From: Gremmenia infestans
Lineage: Eukaryota; Ascomycota; Leotiomycetes; Helotiales; Hamatocanthoscyphaceae
Reading direction: 5' to 3'
Length of the DNA: 64,000 bases
Assembly: GCA_032629725.1 (NCBI GenBank)
Contig: JAFEVB010000021.1
Location: 248,001 to 312,000, forward strand
Numbering within the stretch: the first letter of the stretch is position 1; each line of letters starts with the position of its first letter. Below the pieces are notes generated by a model that was not told the DNA's origin, did not search any database, and saw only the letters and a list, made by a program, of their open reading frames with translations. A program made the translations under genes and the position numbers. This document shows positions 41,593 to 53,408 of this stretch, in pieces.

Positions 41593-44557
41593 TCAAGAAT
41601 TTGTATCCAAAGGCGCAGGCGCAGGCGCAGCAGGTGAAGATACAGGTGCTGGCGCAAGCGGAGGATTGACACCCTCCTGAAAAAAACTCCTGCGACCCTC
41701 CGTGCGGCCCCTCCTAACGTCATCCAGCGGGATACCAAACTGTGAATTTGCACGGCCAAGCCCAGCCATAGCCCGAGGACTGACGCTGCGCGCAGATCGC
41801 CCGGTAGTCGCGTTGCTTTGCCGACGCATGGATTCAGAAACCGGAGCTAAGTCAGTGTGCTGGGCCTGGCCATTACGATGACTATTGGGGATCGTTGGGC
41901 CAGGATGAAGCAGTGTGCTGAGGAAATTCTGGCTTGAGTTTCTCTGTCTACTAAGACTGCGCTCCGTTTTCCCAGCAGCGCTGCTGACGGGCCTGATGTT
42001 GTTGGAGTTGCGTCTAGTGCGGACTCGCAGTGTGGCATCGGCGGCTTCCTTTTCTTCCAAGTGCTCACTAGGCAAGAGGATAGCTTTGTCGAGTTCGTAG
42101 GGGAGGCCGCGGTGACGGCCACGGATCTGCATGGCGATTATGACAAGTTTGCCGATGACTCCGAATTCGGCAGAGAAGGATGCGTTGATATTGGTGTAGC
42201 CGAGGGAGAGGCCGACGGTGCCGTAGGCGCTGACAATTTCAAAGAGTATGCTGAAGAGGGTGAAGGCTGGGTCGCCGCTTTGGATGCGGCTACCTTCGGA
42301 GATGGAGATAATGAAAAGGCCCAAGAATATATACCACAGATCGAAGGATAATTGCCTCCGAAGATGGGCTCCAACGTATGAGGGCTCGCCTTCGTCCTCA
42401 TTCTCCTCGGTTTGCTTACCATATATACCTAGGGACCTCTCTTCGTACACATTGGTTCGTCGAACGGAAATAGCGATGGGAAGGACGGAAATGTACATCA
42501 TGACGAGATAAGATACTTGAATAGCAGGATGGAGGTTGGCAAGATTTACAACTGCAAAGCCAGCAGTTCGTGTCGAGACAGCTTGGAACCAACCATCCAA
42601 AACTCGAATATTGACAGGGAGATCCGTGACCACAGTGTTTCCGAGCTATATATCATTAGTTTCAAGTTTGACATGTCGGGTATTAAGCAACTCACATCAA
42701 GAACGACGAAAAATAACAAGTCAACCCCATTCAAGACCACCAGTATCCAAAAGAGCCACCAAGTTGCCTGGGAGGGGAAAAGTAAAGTGAAGCAACGGCG
42801 CGGATGGTCGAGAAGGAATTTGAGCTCTTCCCAAATACCACTGTCTTTTGGTACATATTTTGAGGTAACCCAGATTATGATTCGAAGCATGATTGGGAAG
42901 CCGGTGTTTCCGATGATGATCAAAAAGCTCATCAATAATAAAGGCCAAATCGCTTCTGCGAATGAGAGCATACTATCGGGCGTAAGAGTGTATCCCAGAT
43001 CAGTGAAGGCTGAATTTGCAGTGAATATGCCCCACCAAACCTTCCCCTGGCCGTCAGCATCCACGACTGCTGTATATCTGGCATCATGCATGATCCATGG
43101 GAGCAGACAGACGACACCGAAGAGTGTGAAGCCCCAAAAATATACCGTTAATATTAATGCGAGGGATTTCAATGATCTATATTCGATTCCTCCCAATTCT
43201 TCTCTTTGCGATTCGCTGAGATCCACAAAAGCAGAATTTCGTCCAACAGTAGGCTCCCAACTTAGATAGGGCATTCCCTCGTCTTTTTCTCCGGTTAGAG
43301 CACTCCTGATCGTCTGAAAGGTTGCTGCTCTAGACCTAGTAGGATGCAAAGGATGGTCATGGCTATTTTCGTGTATCTTTCTCTCGGACGCAGCCTTGAA
43401 CATTCTCGGCTTGCGAAACCGTAGAGCACCCAAGGTATGTTTTGCGGCAACGGCGTCATCTGCTATATGCTCAGCGGTTGGCGACCTGATAGGCTCAGCA
43501 ATGGTGATATTGCGTGGTCTTGTGGGATTTTCCTCATCTGTGTGATCATCGCTGTCAAGATTTTGGGCGTCCATACTTCCTCGATGCGATCCAAAGGTTA
43601 ACGATCTTCGAGTCATAACTTGTTTTAGGGGATCAGAGTCGTCCAGAGTTTCTGGATCAATACCAGCATCAGCATCGCGTGGTCCAGGGATACGAAGAAC
43701 AGCCCCATCATCCTGCTTTCGTTGACGTTCCAAAATTGCAATATGCTCTTCGTGGGTTCGGAGAACTGGCATACGCAAAGGCTCATCTGCCTCGCCATTG
43801 CTCCGTTTTACCTGATCCGCGAACTTGATCTGTGTTGGTGCTTTTGGAATCGATTCTGCTGGTTGAGGGGGAGCGTCGGATCTAGAGCTGTGGCCTTGGC
43901 TGGTATCTGTAGTGTCACCAGAAGAGCGGGTAGTATCTTCTTGCATCCTTTCTTTCGCCATATACTCTTCCAAGTCCCCAGGGCGAGCGTCGCCGTTTGT
44001 CATGCCGTTGGGTATCGCAGTTTTGTGCATAACAACAATATCCCGCCCGTTTACACCCATCTCCTCCGAGGCAAGATCGCGCTCATCCGTCCTGGCTTTC
44101 GAAAAGGTTTTGGCAATACTTCTCCTGCCTTTCTTGGCCTCTCGTGCAATATGCTGGAAACGTTTCTCGAACCAATATAAGCGTAGGAAGACGACGGAGG
44201 AATTGATAGTGATTGGATTCGTCATCATGGGGACCAAGTAGATAATTATTTGCTGAAAGGTATTGAGGGTGTTGATATCGACCGTGTTCAAGCCACTCTG
44301 TGTCGCTGCGCCGCTTGCAATGAAAAGGGCATCGATGTATTTGATATTTTTAACGGGGTAAAGGCAAATGGAGCCAAATATTACCATGCCTATGATCCAG
44401 AAGTCTGCAGAAGAAGAATCAGTACCTGATAGTTGGCAGAAGGATTGGGAGTCAACTCACAGTGGACAGTGATGAAATTGAAATGCGGACTTTTTGAAAT
44501 GAAAGCGGGCTTCAAAGACTGGACGTGATTCCACACATCGAGGAGCATCGAGTACAT
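41593..44557 (-). CDS. trk1: Trk-type potassium transporter
   Basis: Exons 44461-44557, 42696-44404 and 41593-42645 encode 952 aa. Trk transporters carry K+ across the plasma membrane. Four pore-loop motifs are visible: SGLNTVD, NSAFTDLGYTL, STRTAGFAVVN and SAYGTVGLSLGY. Between the first and second pore segments lies a large hydrophilic loop of about 350 residues, rich in Ser, Asp and Arg, as in yeast Trk1. Membrane helices include ALILTVYFWGFTLFGVVCLL and WPLLLMSFLIIIGNTGFPIM. The C-terminal tail of about 150 residues is Arg/Ser-rich and ends in a Pro-Ala repeat. The start at 44557 adds a short helical N-terminus before the 56-nt intron. The gene appears intact. Confidence 0.93.
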
Positions 44558-45920
44558 CTTGGCGGCGGGAGTCTGCGATGGCAGTTGTTGATCGTGTTAT
44601 TCTCTCCTGCTCCTCTATCCTTCTCTGCTGTTTCCCGCTCCTTCTCTGGCCGCAGCGTGGCGGGAGTGTTGGCGGTTGGATGTCAGCTTGTTTTAGCTAC
44701 CAGGGCTGGAATTGACATGGCTCCGGTCGAGCAAAAACATTTTGCGAGTCAGTCTAGGAGAAAGGGAAGTATAGGGATGTAGGAATGGCGTGGGTGCGTG
44801 CGCGACAGTGATAGGTTGATATGATTGAGGATGTTTGGATGGATGTGTAAGATGTACAGTATGCAGATGCAAGCAAGTTGATAACGAGTCTAGTGGTAGC
44901 GTGCGCGCGCGCCTTCCTATTGGTGTGAGCTGGCAGTATATTTCTGGCAGATATATCTTGGAAAGGAGAAGACCTGAGGAGGAAGTTTTAAAATGAGCGG
45001 GATTTGATGATTGCGATTACTGTATTGCAAATACAACGGGTCCGGAGTACTGTATAGTCCAGCCCATCCATCCGAATATAGAAGTAACTCCAATCCATGT
45101 TCCTATGGCTGGGATCATCCTCGGCTCGGAAGCGCGCATACGATTCCGGTAGCCATTCTATCAATGCATCGTCATTTCCAGTTTCTCTTTCTCTGAGTAA
45201 GTAAGTGCAATCTTACATACAGGAGAAGAAATGAAGAAATTGTTTTTTTATGACTGACTATGACTAAGATGTAGTATTAAGATGAATGAATATACACACA
45301 TAAGCAAAATTACTAGATAAGCAACACCTTATCTTAAGATCAATAACCACAACCACATCAACATCCACTCCCAGTGCCAAGATATATGATCGGCAGTGTG
45401 AAGGCGGCTCCACGCATTAGCTCCGACGATGAATCGTCCGGTTATGATCTTTTATTAGACTGTTACTGTACTGTATCGTGACGTCCTGTCGTGAGCTGTC
45501 CAAGTCTTGTAATGTCTATATTTGCCGTTCCAAACAATGTTTCTATGCTAGAAGAGGTGTTCCCTCGTGTCTACGACTCTACATGACCGTCGCTGCTGGT
45601 CAACTTGTAAACGAGTGAAATGCCGGAGTGGATGGAGTCATGTTTTTACCGAGGTGCAATGTCTCTAACCTTGCTATTGAACTTGTAAGCAGAGATGTGT
45701 TTTGATCATGTTAGCGAGCAAGTAAATAGGTCCTCATGATGCCAACAGTTCTGTGCGTTGTATTTATGTACTCTGCTATTCGTTGATCACCCATATACCG
45801 GCACTCCAAAGTTGTGAGTCTTATCAAAACCCCAAACACCAGGTATCAAGTATCTCAAAAGTAACGTTGTCCATGTCTCATCACATTCATTCCCTTCGTA
45901 CCCTTCATACCCTTCTTGAC
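44558..45920. other. intergenic 1.36 kb, Trk promoter side
   Basis: This holds the upstream region of the Trk gene and the 3' flank of the epoxide-hydrolase-like gene. An alternating purine/pyrimidine GCGCGCGC stretch lies near 44905. No RNA gene or ORF is supported. Confidence 0.45.
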
Positions 45921-47738
45921 CTAGGTCAGCTGCAGCGCGAGCACCGTGTCGGGACTTTCAACATCAAGCTGCAAACCGTAACTTGCAGAACCATCCACAG
46001 TCTCGGTCTTTTCGGAAATAGCTTCTCCACAAGACACGACCAGCTCTTCCAACGGCCTAGCTTTCAGTCTTGAGTCCACTGCCTGGATTGCCTTCACCAG
46101 TCCTCTTATACCAGCAACAAGGACACCCGGCCTCTCCCAAGCCAGCAACCCCGCTCTCCCCGCCACTCGCTGAGTAAACACCACATCATGTTTCCTCGAT
46201 GCCCAAGCCGGACAAATATACCCATCCGAGTCATCATCACCATAACCAGCACCATCTGCACCAAACACCGTAACAGCCACTTTCGACCTTACACTCTTCC
46301 CCCTCTCCTTCTCCAACACCACCATCTCCTTCATAGCCGCAGTCCAGAACGCAAATCCGCCTTCCGGTCCAGGTAACCAGGCAAGCTGCGTGATATTGAG
46401 AATTTCCGTGTTGCTCAGCTGGTGATTGGGACTTTTCCTCCTTAACAAACTACACACTAGACTCAACACTCCGACCGGGGAATCGCACAACGCATACGCA
46501 AACGTATTCGAGTCCCTCAGTCCCAGCAAGCCCACTTCACCACATCCCCGTCCTCTTCTCCGCCCCAAGAACGGTCCTTGTGCTTCCTCCCCCTTTTCCC
46601 TGCCCTCGATCCTCATCCTACGTTCTATATCCAACGTCTTCCAATCTTCCTGCACATACCCGAACCAACTAGCTTGATAAAACCTGGCAATCTTCCACTT
46701 CACCCACATCCACGTCTCGCCAGCAAGCGTCGGAACTCCCACACACGGGTCCACGAAATGTGTCCCTAGACACCTCCCCTTAAACCGCTCCCCCAGTATC
46801 CTCGGAATCCAATAATCAATTCCCCCACCCAACGCATCCCGCCCACTCCCCATCCCACTAACGACATAAACCTCATACCCCAGCCTCACCATCAATGCAT
46901 CGAAAACCTCCGCCGTCATTCCCAAAACACCATCCCCTCCTCCATCCCCATCACCTCCATCTCTTTCCACATCTCTTTCTCCTTCCCCATAAAACGGAAA
47001 CGCATCACTAAACCCAAGCCCAGGCAAACACGGCACGACAACATGAAACTCCCCCCTCAACTCCCTCACCACCTCCCCCACCCCCAAACTCAAATTCGTA
47101 AACGGGAAACTGGGTATAAGAAGCAGCGGCACCGCATCGATCTCCTGACTCCGTATATGCAGGAAATGAATCCTCAAACTCCTCTCTTTCCATCTTTCCC
47201 CCTCCCTCTTTTCCTCATCCCCTCCCCCATCTCCCCCACAAGCAAGACCAGCAACAGGCACACAAATCCTCGTCCTAAACCCCCCCAACACCCCATTAAA
47301 CCTCACTTCCTCCCTCCTCCAATCATACCCCTCACTCCAATAATCAACCAGCGCCTCAACCTCCCCTTTCCCCATCTCCGGACCCCTCCCCATCAAAAAC
47401 TCATGCGGTAAACGTGTCAATTCGACTTTCTTCGACGTCAGGTTTAGGTATTTCGAGGAGACCTGTTTTCCCCGAATTAATCAACTATTCGTTAAATTGC
47501 CTTACTTTTACCATATAAAACGAACCGAAGTTACCCCCACATTATACTGTATACTGTATACTGCATACCGTATTGAAATCAATACGAAGGAAGGGAATAG
47601 CAAGAGAAATACAAATCCCAAGACAAGACAAGACAAGCAAGAAAAGACAAAACATACACGAACCCTATACTCCTTCACCTCTTCTCCATTCATCGTACTC
47701 GGAGCAATACTCTCTACATCCACATCCATTTTCCGCAT
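45921..47738 (-). CDS. epoxide-hydrolase-like alpha/beta protein, catalytic residues altered
   Basis: Exons 47658-47738 and 45921-47462 join in phase 0 and encode 540 aa. The N-terminal EHN domain is clear: VSSKYLNLTSKKVELTRLPH, DYWSEGYDWRREEVRFN, FRTRI and IHFLHIRSQEIDAVPLLLIP. The alpha/beta core follows (LPGLGFSD, VYVVSGMGSGRDALGGGIDY). In active EHN enzymes the nucleophile elbow reads like GGDWG and the catalytic His sits in a GGHF(A)AWE-like segment. Here the elbow is GMGSGRDALG, and the C-terminal segment reads VAGRAGLLAWERPG with no His. The protein may be inactive as an epoxide hydrolase. Other oddities are several Gly/Asp-rich low-complexity inserts and a 195-nt intron. The start is taken at 47738; ATG 47729 is also possible. 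Confidence 0.8.
47543..47637 (+). repeat. short tandem repeats in the epoxide-hydrolase-like intron
   Basis: The sequence includes three copies of a TATACTG-like unit (47543-47572) and an ACAAG/AGACA run (47621-47637). Both lie within the intron of the minus-strand gene. Confidence 0.7.
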
Positions 47739-48327
47739 AAACAAAGCAATAAATCGAGTAAAAAAAATACTCCGTACGCCGTAGATTTCAATTCACAAGC
47801 TCGAATCCTATGTTTATGTTTATGCTGTAGAAAGCAATAAACGCAAAGAAAAGAAACAAAGAAAGATAAATCGTCCGGAACTGGAAATATGAGTATGTAT
47901 GTAAGGTACACCGTCACCGTACCGTCTATAGCGGGGCACGGTGCGTTGCGGTGCGTTGCGGTGCGGCGCGTCGCGAGCTGTCTGTCAATCTGCTGCATCC
48001 ATGTCATCGCGTTCGTTGGCATGCATGCATGCATGTTGGTCGTGTTACTCTGTATGTATGCTTATGTATCAGGGAGTGATCAGCAGGGTTCACCGCCATC
48101 GCCACGAGGTACCGGTACAGCAATGCAATGCAATGCAATGCAATGCAATGTCTTGAATTTCCATTTCGATGTGAAGATACATACATTCCCTATGTTTATT
48201 ACAAACGCAACGCAACACAACGCCATGCTCGCTACCGCAATTGAACCAACGATTATTACTGTAGAGGTTCTAGCTCTATTTGCTCCACCAGCTCCATACC
48301 AGAACCCTCTCTCTCCACCTCGATCTC
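47739..48327. repeat. simple-repeat-rich intergenic region
   Basis: This region lies between the epoxide-hydrolase-like start and the HID1 stop. It has a GTGCGTTGCG tandem pair (47941-47960), GCAT repeats (about 48019-48035), six CAATG copies (48121-48150) and an AACGC run (about 48208-48220). No gene is supported; the long frames over it are repeat artefacts. Confidence 0.75.
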
Positions 48328-51300
48328 TCAAATAACAGCGCTCCTACCCCCCAATCCAGTCCCTACGCCCGGCTCCCCAGTCCCAGTCCTGACCTCCCTC
48401 TCCCTCACCCGCTCCCTCTGACCCTCCCCATTCCCCGTACCTGCACCTGCGCCCTCCGTCGAGCCCCTCAAATTCATACTCCCAATCCGACTAACGATAT
48501 TACTCCCCACCGCATCGACCGCCCCCCGCGGACTACTCAACGTAGGACCCATAGACGCCACAGCCTCGACGCGGAAAAGCTTAATATGGCTCCCGTTCCA
48601 AACCCCCACCGTACCCTTCTGCACCTGCATCTCGCTCAAGAACACGAAGCTCCACAACAAGCTCTCGTACCAGCCCAACGATAAAGGCGACCATTCGAAA
48701 TACTGGATCCGGATCGCGGACGGTTCTATGCCGGCTAAGTGGGCGGTGCGGAGGACTTTAAGCGCTGAGGGGGAGAGTGTGTCTGTGGATGTTGCAGAGG
48801 GAGGGAGTAGGGGGGATAATTGAGATATCAAGGTGAGGAGAGTGTGCAGCGGGAGTTCAGGAAGCCAGGTTTCGATCCAGGGCGTGCTAGGCTCGAAGGC
48901 GCCGGTTGTGGAGTTGAATGCTGTGGTGTAGCTGCTGAGGGATGTAGTGCTATTTTGGCGGGAGAAAGTTGGCATGCCGGCTTGAGAATCATTAGCTACT
49001 GCCCCAAACCTTGCGGAAATGTATACAGTGGGGTGGAAGAGACATACCAGGCATTTTCCCTCTTGCTTTTTCAGACATGCCGCGTAATTGCGTCGGTACT
49101 GCATCATCTACGCTGTCTGAAATTGATGGAGCGCGCGATGGCTCTTCTGTAGGGGTCGATTGCGCAGGAGTTGGCTGATCGTCATCGGTATCGTCGTCAT
49201 CTTCATCGTCGCCAATGGCAAATGTTCCTTCTTCGGGGACGTCGCTGAGCTCAGGGGCGCGAGAGTGGCTTATAGTTGGACTTCTCAGACTATCTGCGGA
49301 TCCTCGTCTACTATCACTGAAGTCGGAAGGGTCATTGGCATGCTCTTTTCGCCGTCTGTTTCTACGTTCGATTTCTTGTTGGCCGCTTTCAAGGGTGAAG
49401 TGTCGTAAGGCTGTGAACTGTTAGTAGAGTGTTTTGCGCAGAAATGATAACGCCGTTATACCTTCAAATCTCTTCTTATTACGAAGGATGGCATAAATGA
49501 AATTAGGATTTTCTAAGAAGTTGGTTGGTTAGCAGATGTTTACGCAAATTCAAAGCTTCTCTTCGTCATAAACACACAAGGTTACGTCTGGACTGAGGTC
49601 CTGCAGCTGTCACAGTGATTTCCGAGACAGAAATATTCAGCAGGAAGCCCAAAGATCCCATAGAGCACAGGATGACCCCATTCTTAGGAAGTCTCTCGGA
49701 ACAACAGGAGAAAAGGAAGAATCCAGAAAATAGCTTACTACTATATTGATGCTCAATAATAGCATTCATGCTCTCCAGTATCGATGTCAGGAGATCATGA
49801 TTACTATCATTAGCAAGCAAGAATCCGGGAGAGGACATCAAGGAGAAAAGTTGAAGTAATCTCGAGGATGCCGAAGCACTGAGATTTTCGAGATAAGCGG
49901 CAATGTTGTTGATGACGGCCAACAATGCCGGATATATTGCACTGAGTTTTCCTTGACTCGTTGTGATTATGTTATAGATTGACTATATCCTATTAGCTTA
50001 CAATTTCAAAAGTTGAAAGATCAAACTTACGTGAATGATGAAATCAGCATACGATCCATTGAAGTTCTGCAGCCTGATAGTCGGTGGGAGAGTTTCTTGA
50101 TTCTCAAACGTCTTATTGAGATTCTTGCCAAAAGTCGGCTCAACGCTCAAGGTCTGCAAGATGAAAACGCACATTCTTACTATGCCCTGCTTGGAAGCAT
50201 CGAGCTTGTAGTCGATGGCATAGTAAGTTATCAAGACGAGGAAATCATGGGATCGATTTGTATCGATTATGAAGGATCGGAAGCGCTTGTTGCATTGGGT
50301 CATCTCCCAAAAGAACATTATCATTTCTGAAGTCAATTTGTTGTTTGACTGTTGGTTTCCCGGGATGTAGGAGGTGCTGGCATGGAGGGGGTAGTTGAGA
50401 ACTCTGGTGATTCCTTCTGTAATGAATTGGAAGTCTTGGGCTCGATGTAACCGGCCAAGGAAATGACGGAAATAGTCTGAAGAGTGTCAGTACGAAGATA
50501 TTTTATAAATAAAATGACCTTACTCTTCTTCGTATGTGCTGGGTCTGATTCGGGTATTGAGTAGAGCAGAACAACGAGCAAGAACTAAATATATCAGCAT
50601 TTATACTATCCACTTCCTTTCGTTTCCAGCTCACCTGTAGGGAGTATGTGACCAGTATAAATTTCGGATCCTTGAAGACCTGAACATTGTATGGTATTTT
50701 CCAAGACGCCGGATTGTACTTCAAAGTCTGGATATCAAATCAGCAGATTTCAGACCTTCTTCTCGAACAACTTACGGTATTCAGCAACGAACACAAAACC
50801 GAAAGCACAACCTGCTTATCTGGACAGGTAACAATATACGAAATAGCCTTAACACCCTGTATCGGCAGCATATTCGCCGAGAGATACATGCTCTGACTCG
50901 TCAACGTCAACAGCAATCGCAGTATCTCCGTCCTATTACTCTCAAACTCCTTACTCGTCCCAACCGGAGTATTACATCCCACCCCACTGGACCAAATCGC
51001 ATACGAGACCTTATTTTTGCTATTCGGCGGTTTAGGCAAGGTGAAATCCGCAAAGAAAAGCAGGTCGATCAGCGTATCGATCAACTCCTCAGCAAGTGGT
51101 TTGACTTCCTCGAACTCCTCCCCTGCAGCCTCGAGCTTCGCCAATTCTTCTTGCGATTCATCGAATAGCACATCTCTAGCCAGCGATGCTTTCCTGTAAG
51201 AAATTAGCACCAAAACCAATCCTATGAACCCCAGAGCAAAAAGGACTGGGGGGAAAGACAACCTACCGTGTCCGTTTCCTCCTCACACCCCAAAAGAACT

Positions 51301-51716
51301 TATCCTCCCACTCCTGCAGCTGCTCCGCCTCATACACAAATGGCAGAATGCGCGTCAAAACCCTTATACAATTCAACGCATCCTTCTCGGGCGCAAACTC
51401 GGGGTCCGGAAACGAAGGGTGGTGTCTGAGTATAAACAATCGACTTGTGACAGCCAGGACCAGCGTCTCGAGGTTCTCTAGCGCTGTATCGCGGGTGCGC
51501 CTGATATCGGCGGGCGAGAAGAGACTGAAGATATCTTCGGCGGATTCGGGGAGTTCCCAGAACTAGAAGGGGAGTTTAGTAGTGTAGGAGAGGAGGAAAG
51601 GCGAGGGAGAAGGGCCTTACGGAGGCCCAGTAGGGATCATCTGCGGCAATGGCTTGGGATTCTGAGAGCTTGAATATGCCACGCTTGAATACAAGCTTCG
51701 AGTCGGAGGCTCCCAT
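48328..51716 (-). CDS. HID1: HID1 family protein
   Basis: HID1 is a conserved peripheral Golgi protein needed for dense-core vesicle/secretory traffic in animals; yeast relatives are less studied. Ten exons (51621-51716, 51267-51562, 51193-50776, 50635-50727, 50524-50584, 50031-50476, 49739-49982, 49462-49512, 49048-49410 and 48328-48980) join in frame to 906 aa. It starts MGASDSKLVFKRGIFKL, a good N-myristoylation site. Conserved parts include DDPYWAS, FWELPES, NYFRHFLGRLHRAQDFQFIT and FFWEMTQCNKRFRSFIIDTN. An acidic/Ser-rich linker (DDEDDDDTDDDQPTP) precedes the C-terminal helices (WIETWLPELPLHTLLTLIS), and the tail is Gly/Arg-rich. The exon chain is consistent throughout. Confidence 0.9.
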
Positions 51717-52011
51717 CGTAGTGCGTTGCGCCTGGCATCTGACTTTTGGTGGTGATTTGAGGTTGGATCTGATCTGCGTTTGCCGTCTCGCGTACAGTAC
51801 AGTATGACGCTTTATCTAAAGGCCAGAAAAAGAAGGCGAGGAACAACAACACAAGATAGAAAGGAGTCACGTAGCAGGTGAATTAGAAATTAATTGCGCT
51901 TGAAATGATCTTAGGTAGTATAAATACTAATGTTTCCTTTCCTTTGCTGGTTTATGCTTATACGGTATGGGTATCTACTTATACAACACGAATCTTATGT
52001 CCTCAATGCAA

Positions 52012-52862
52012 TCAGCCAAGCCTAATACCCCCCGAATTCCTCCTTCCTTTATCATAAAGCCATTTACTATTCAATCCGACCGACGGTGCCTTCGCAGCCG
52101 GACTCGGCGACCCTGGAGCCTCTGGCAAATTTATTCTGGATGCACCAGGCCCCAACGGACTTGGAGAACCATACGAATGCCTCCTCACCCCGTTCATACC
52201 ACCTCCCATCGCTTTCTGTAACAAAGGACTTGCTATAGGAGAAAATGGCGAACCCGATACACTGCCAGACATTGGACTCCCTTTCCCAGACAATGGCGAA
52301 TTGGGATAGCTGCCTCTGCTGTTGGGAGAACCGCTGACTGGCGTCGGCGTCCTCGCATATCTCGGTGGAGTAACAAATTTCGTATCGGGCGTTGCTGGCG
52401 TCGAACTCGGTGGGAGACCAAGGATCTTCCGTTGGGCTGGCGTCAGAGGGATGTCTTGGATTTGGTCTGGAGATCGAAACAAGGGCAAAAGAGCAAATGC
52501 AATGTTGTACAAAAAGACCAGTTGCAGTAGGTAGTAGGTCCACGTCGAGTATGGATGGAGCAGCTTCCCCTCAGTGAGAAGACTGGGAAGACTACAAGTA
52601 TAGTCAGCAAGAGGTCCGCAACGGCTGCGCGTAATACATACCTATTCCATAGCTGCCTGCCAAAGAACCATACTGTAACTATGCCCCCAAAATTATACAT
52701 GAGCATCCTCATATTCCGGTCGGTGAAGTTGGAGGCATTTTGTCGTCTCACGATCTCGTCCAGATCGGGATGTTTCCATGTGCCAGTAACGGGCGTAGAT
52801 AGCGCTGAAGGGGTTCTCGGTGGATTGATTGGAGTGGAAGGACGCGCGACAGCAGACGACAT
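52012..52862 (-). CDS. pom34: nuclear pore membrane protein Pom34
   Basis: Exons 52642-52862 and 52012-52582 join as LWN|SLL and encode 263 aa. Pom34 is one of the membrane ring proteins of the fungal nuclear pore. The N-terminus is Pro/Ser/Thr-rich. Two membrane helices are visible: LMYNFGGIVTVWFFGRQLW (about residues 55-73) and YYLLQLVFLYNIAFALLPLF (about 92-111). The C-terminal half is Gly/Ser/Pro-rich and disordered, ending with WLYDKGRR. Length and layout match the family. The start ATG at 52862 lies directly before the conserved Ser/Pro region. Confidence 0.85.
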
Positions 52863-53408
52863 AATGAGTTGATGAATGGGGGGTTCTGGAGAGCAGCAAT
52901 TAGTGTGGAGTCCTCCGACATGGAATGTCAACAAAGCAGGTTGCAACAACTAACCAGATGGATCCGAGCCTTTGTCCCTGGATACCTTCAGCGGCAAGTA
53001 CCTAGATGTTAGTAGAGGGTCGCAGCTAGAGAGGAATGCCTATGTTAGCATTGTCGTGAGGTTGGGGTGGTGGATGTGTTGCGGTTGGTCGTGGTAGTAA
53101 GTTTGTTTTTGACGGGATTCAATTTGGCCCCCAGCGCCTGCATCAAGTCTCAATCGCGGTGACTTTCCAACCCCTGCAGGGAACGGAACCTTTAAGAGCA
53201 GCCTAGCGTACGGGAACTCCCCGCACTCGGGATGATTTCGGCAGTCCCGACTTTAACCACCGACGCAATAACAGAGAGAGACAGGATGATATCGAGTAAG
53301 ATATCTTCTCTACTCGTGTAATACACCAGACACCTATTACTCCTACCTACACCTACCTACATCTACGACCTTCACGCATTCTCCCACTCGATATTTTCCC
53401 CCGCCAAC
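52863..53408. promoter_or_regulatory. divergent intergenic region, pom34 and AMP-binding gene
   Basis: 545 bases between divergent starts. ACCTAC repeats (about 53343-53365) lie in the pyrimidine-rich leader of the plus-strand gene. No other feature was seen. Confidence 0.45.

Noticed and set aside
42517..43269. 250-codon plus-strand frame
   Set aside because: It is antisense to the Trk transporter exon and has no domain.
47889..48335. 148-codon plus-strand frame
   Set aside because: It is produced by simple repeats (CAATG, GCAT, GTGCG) and does not resemble a protein.
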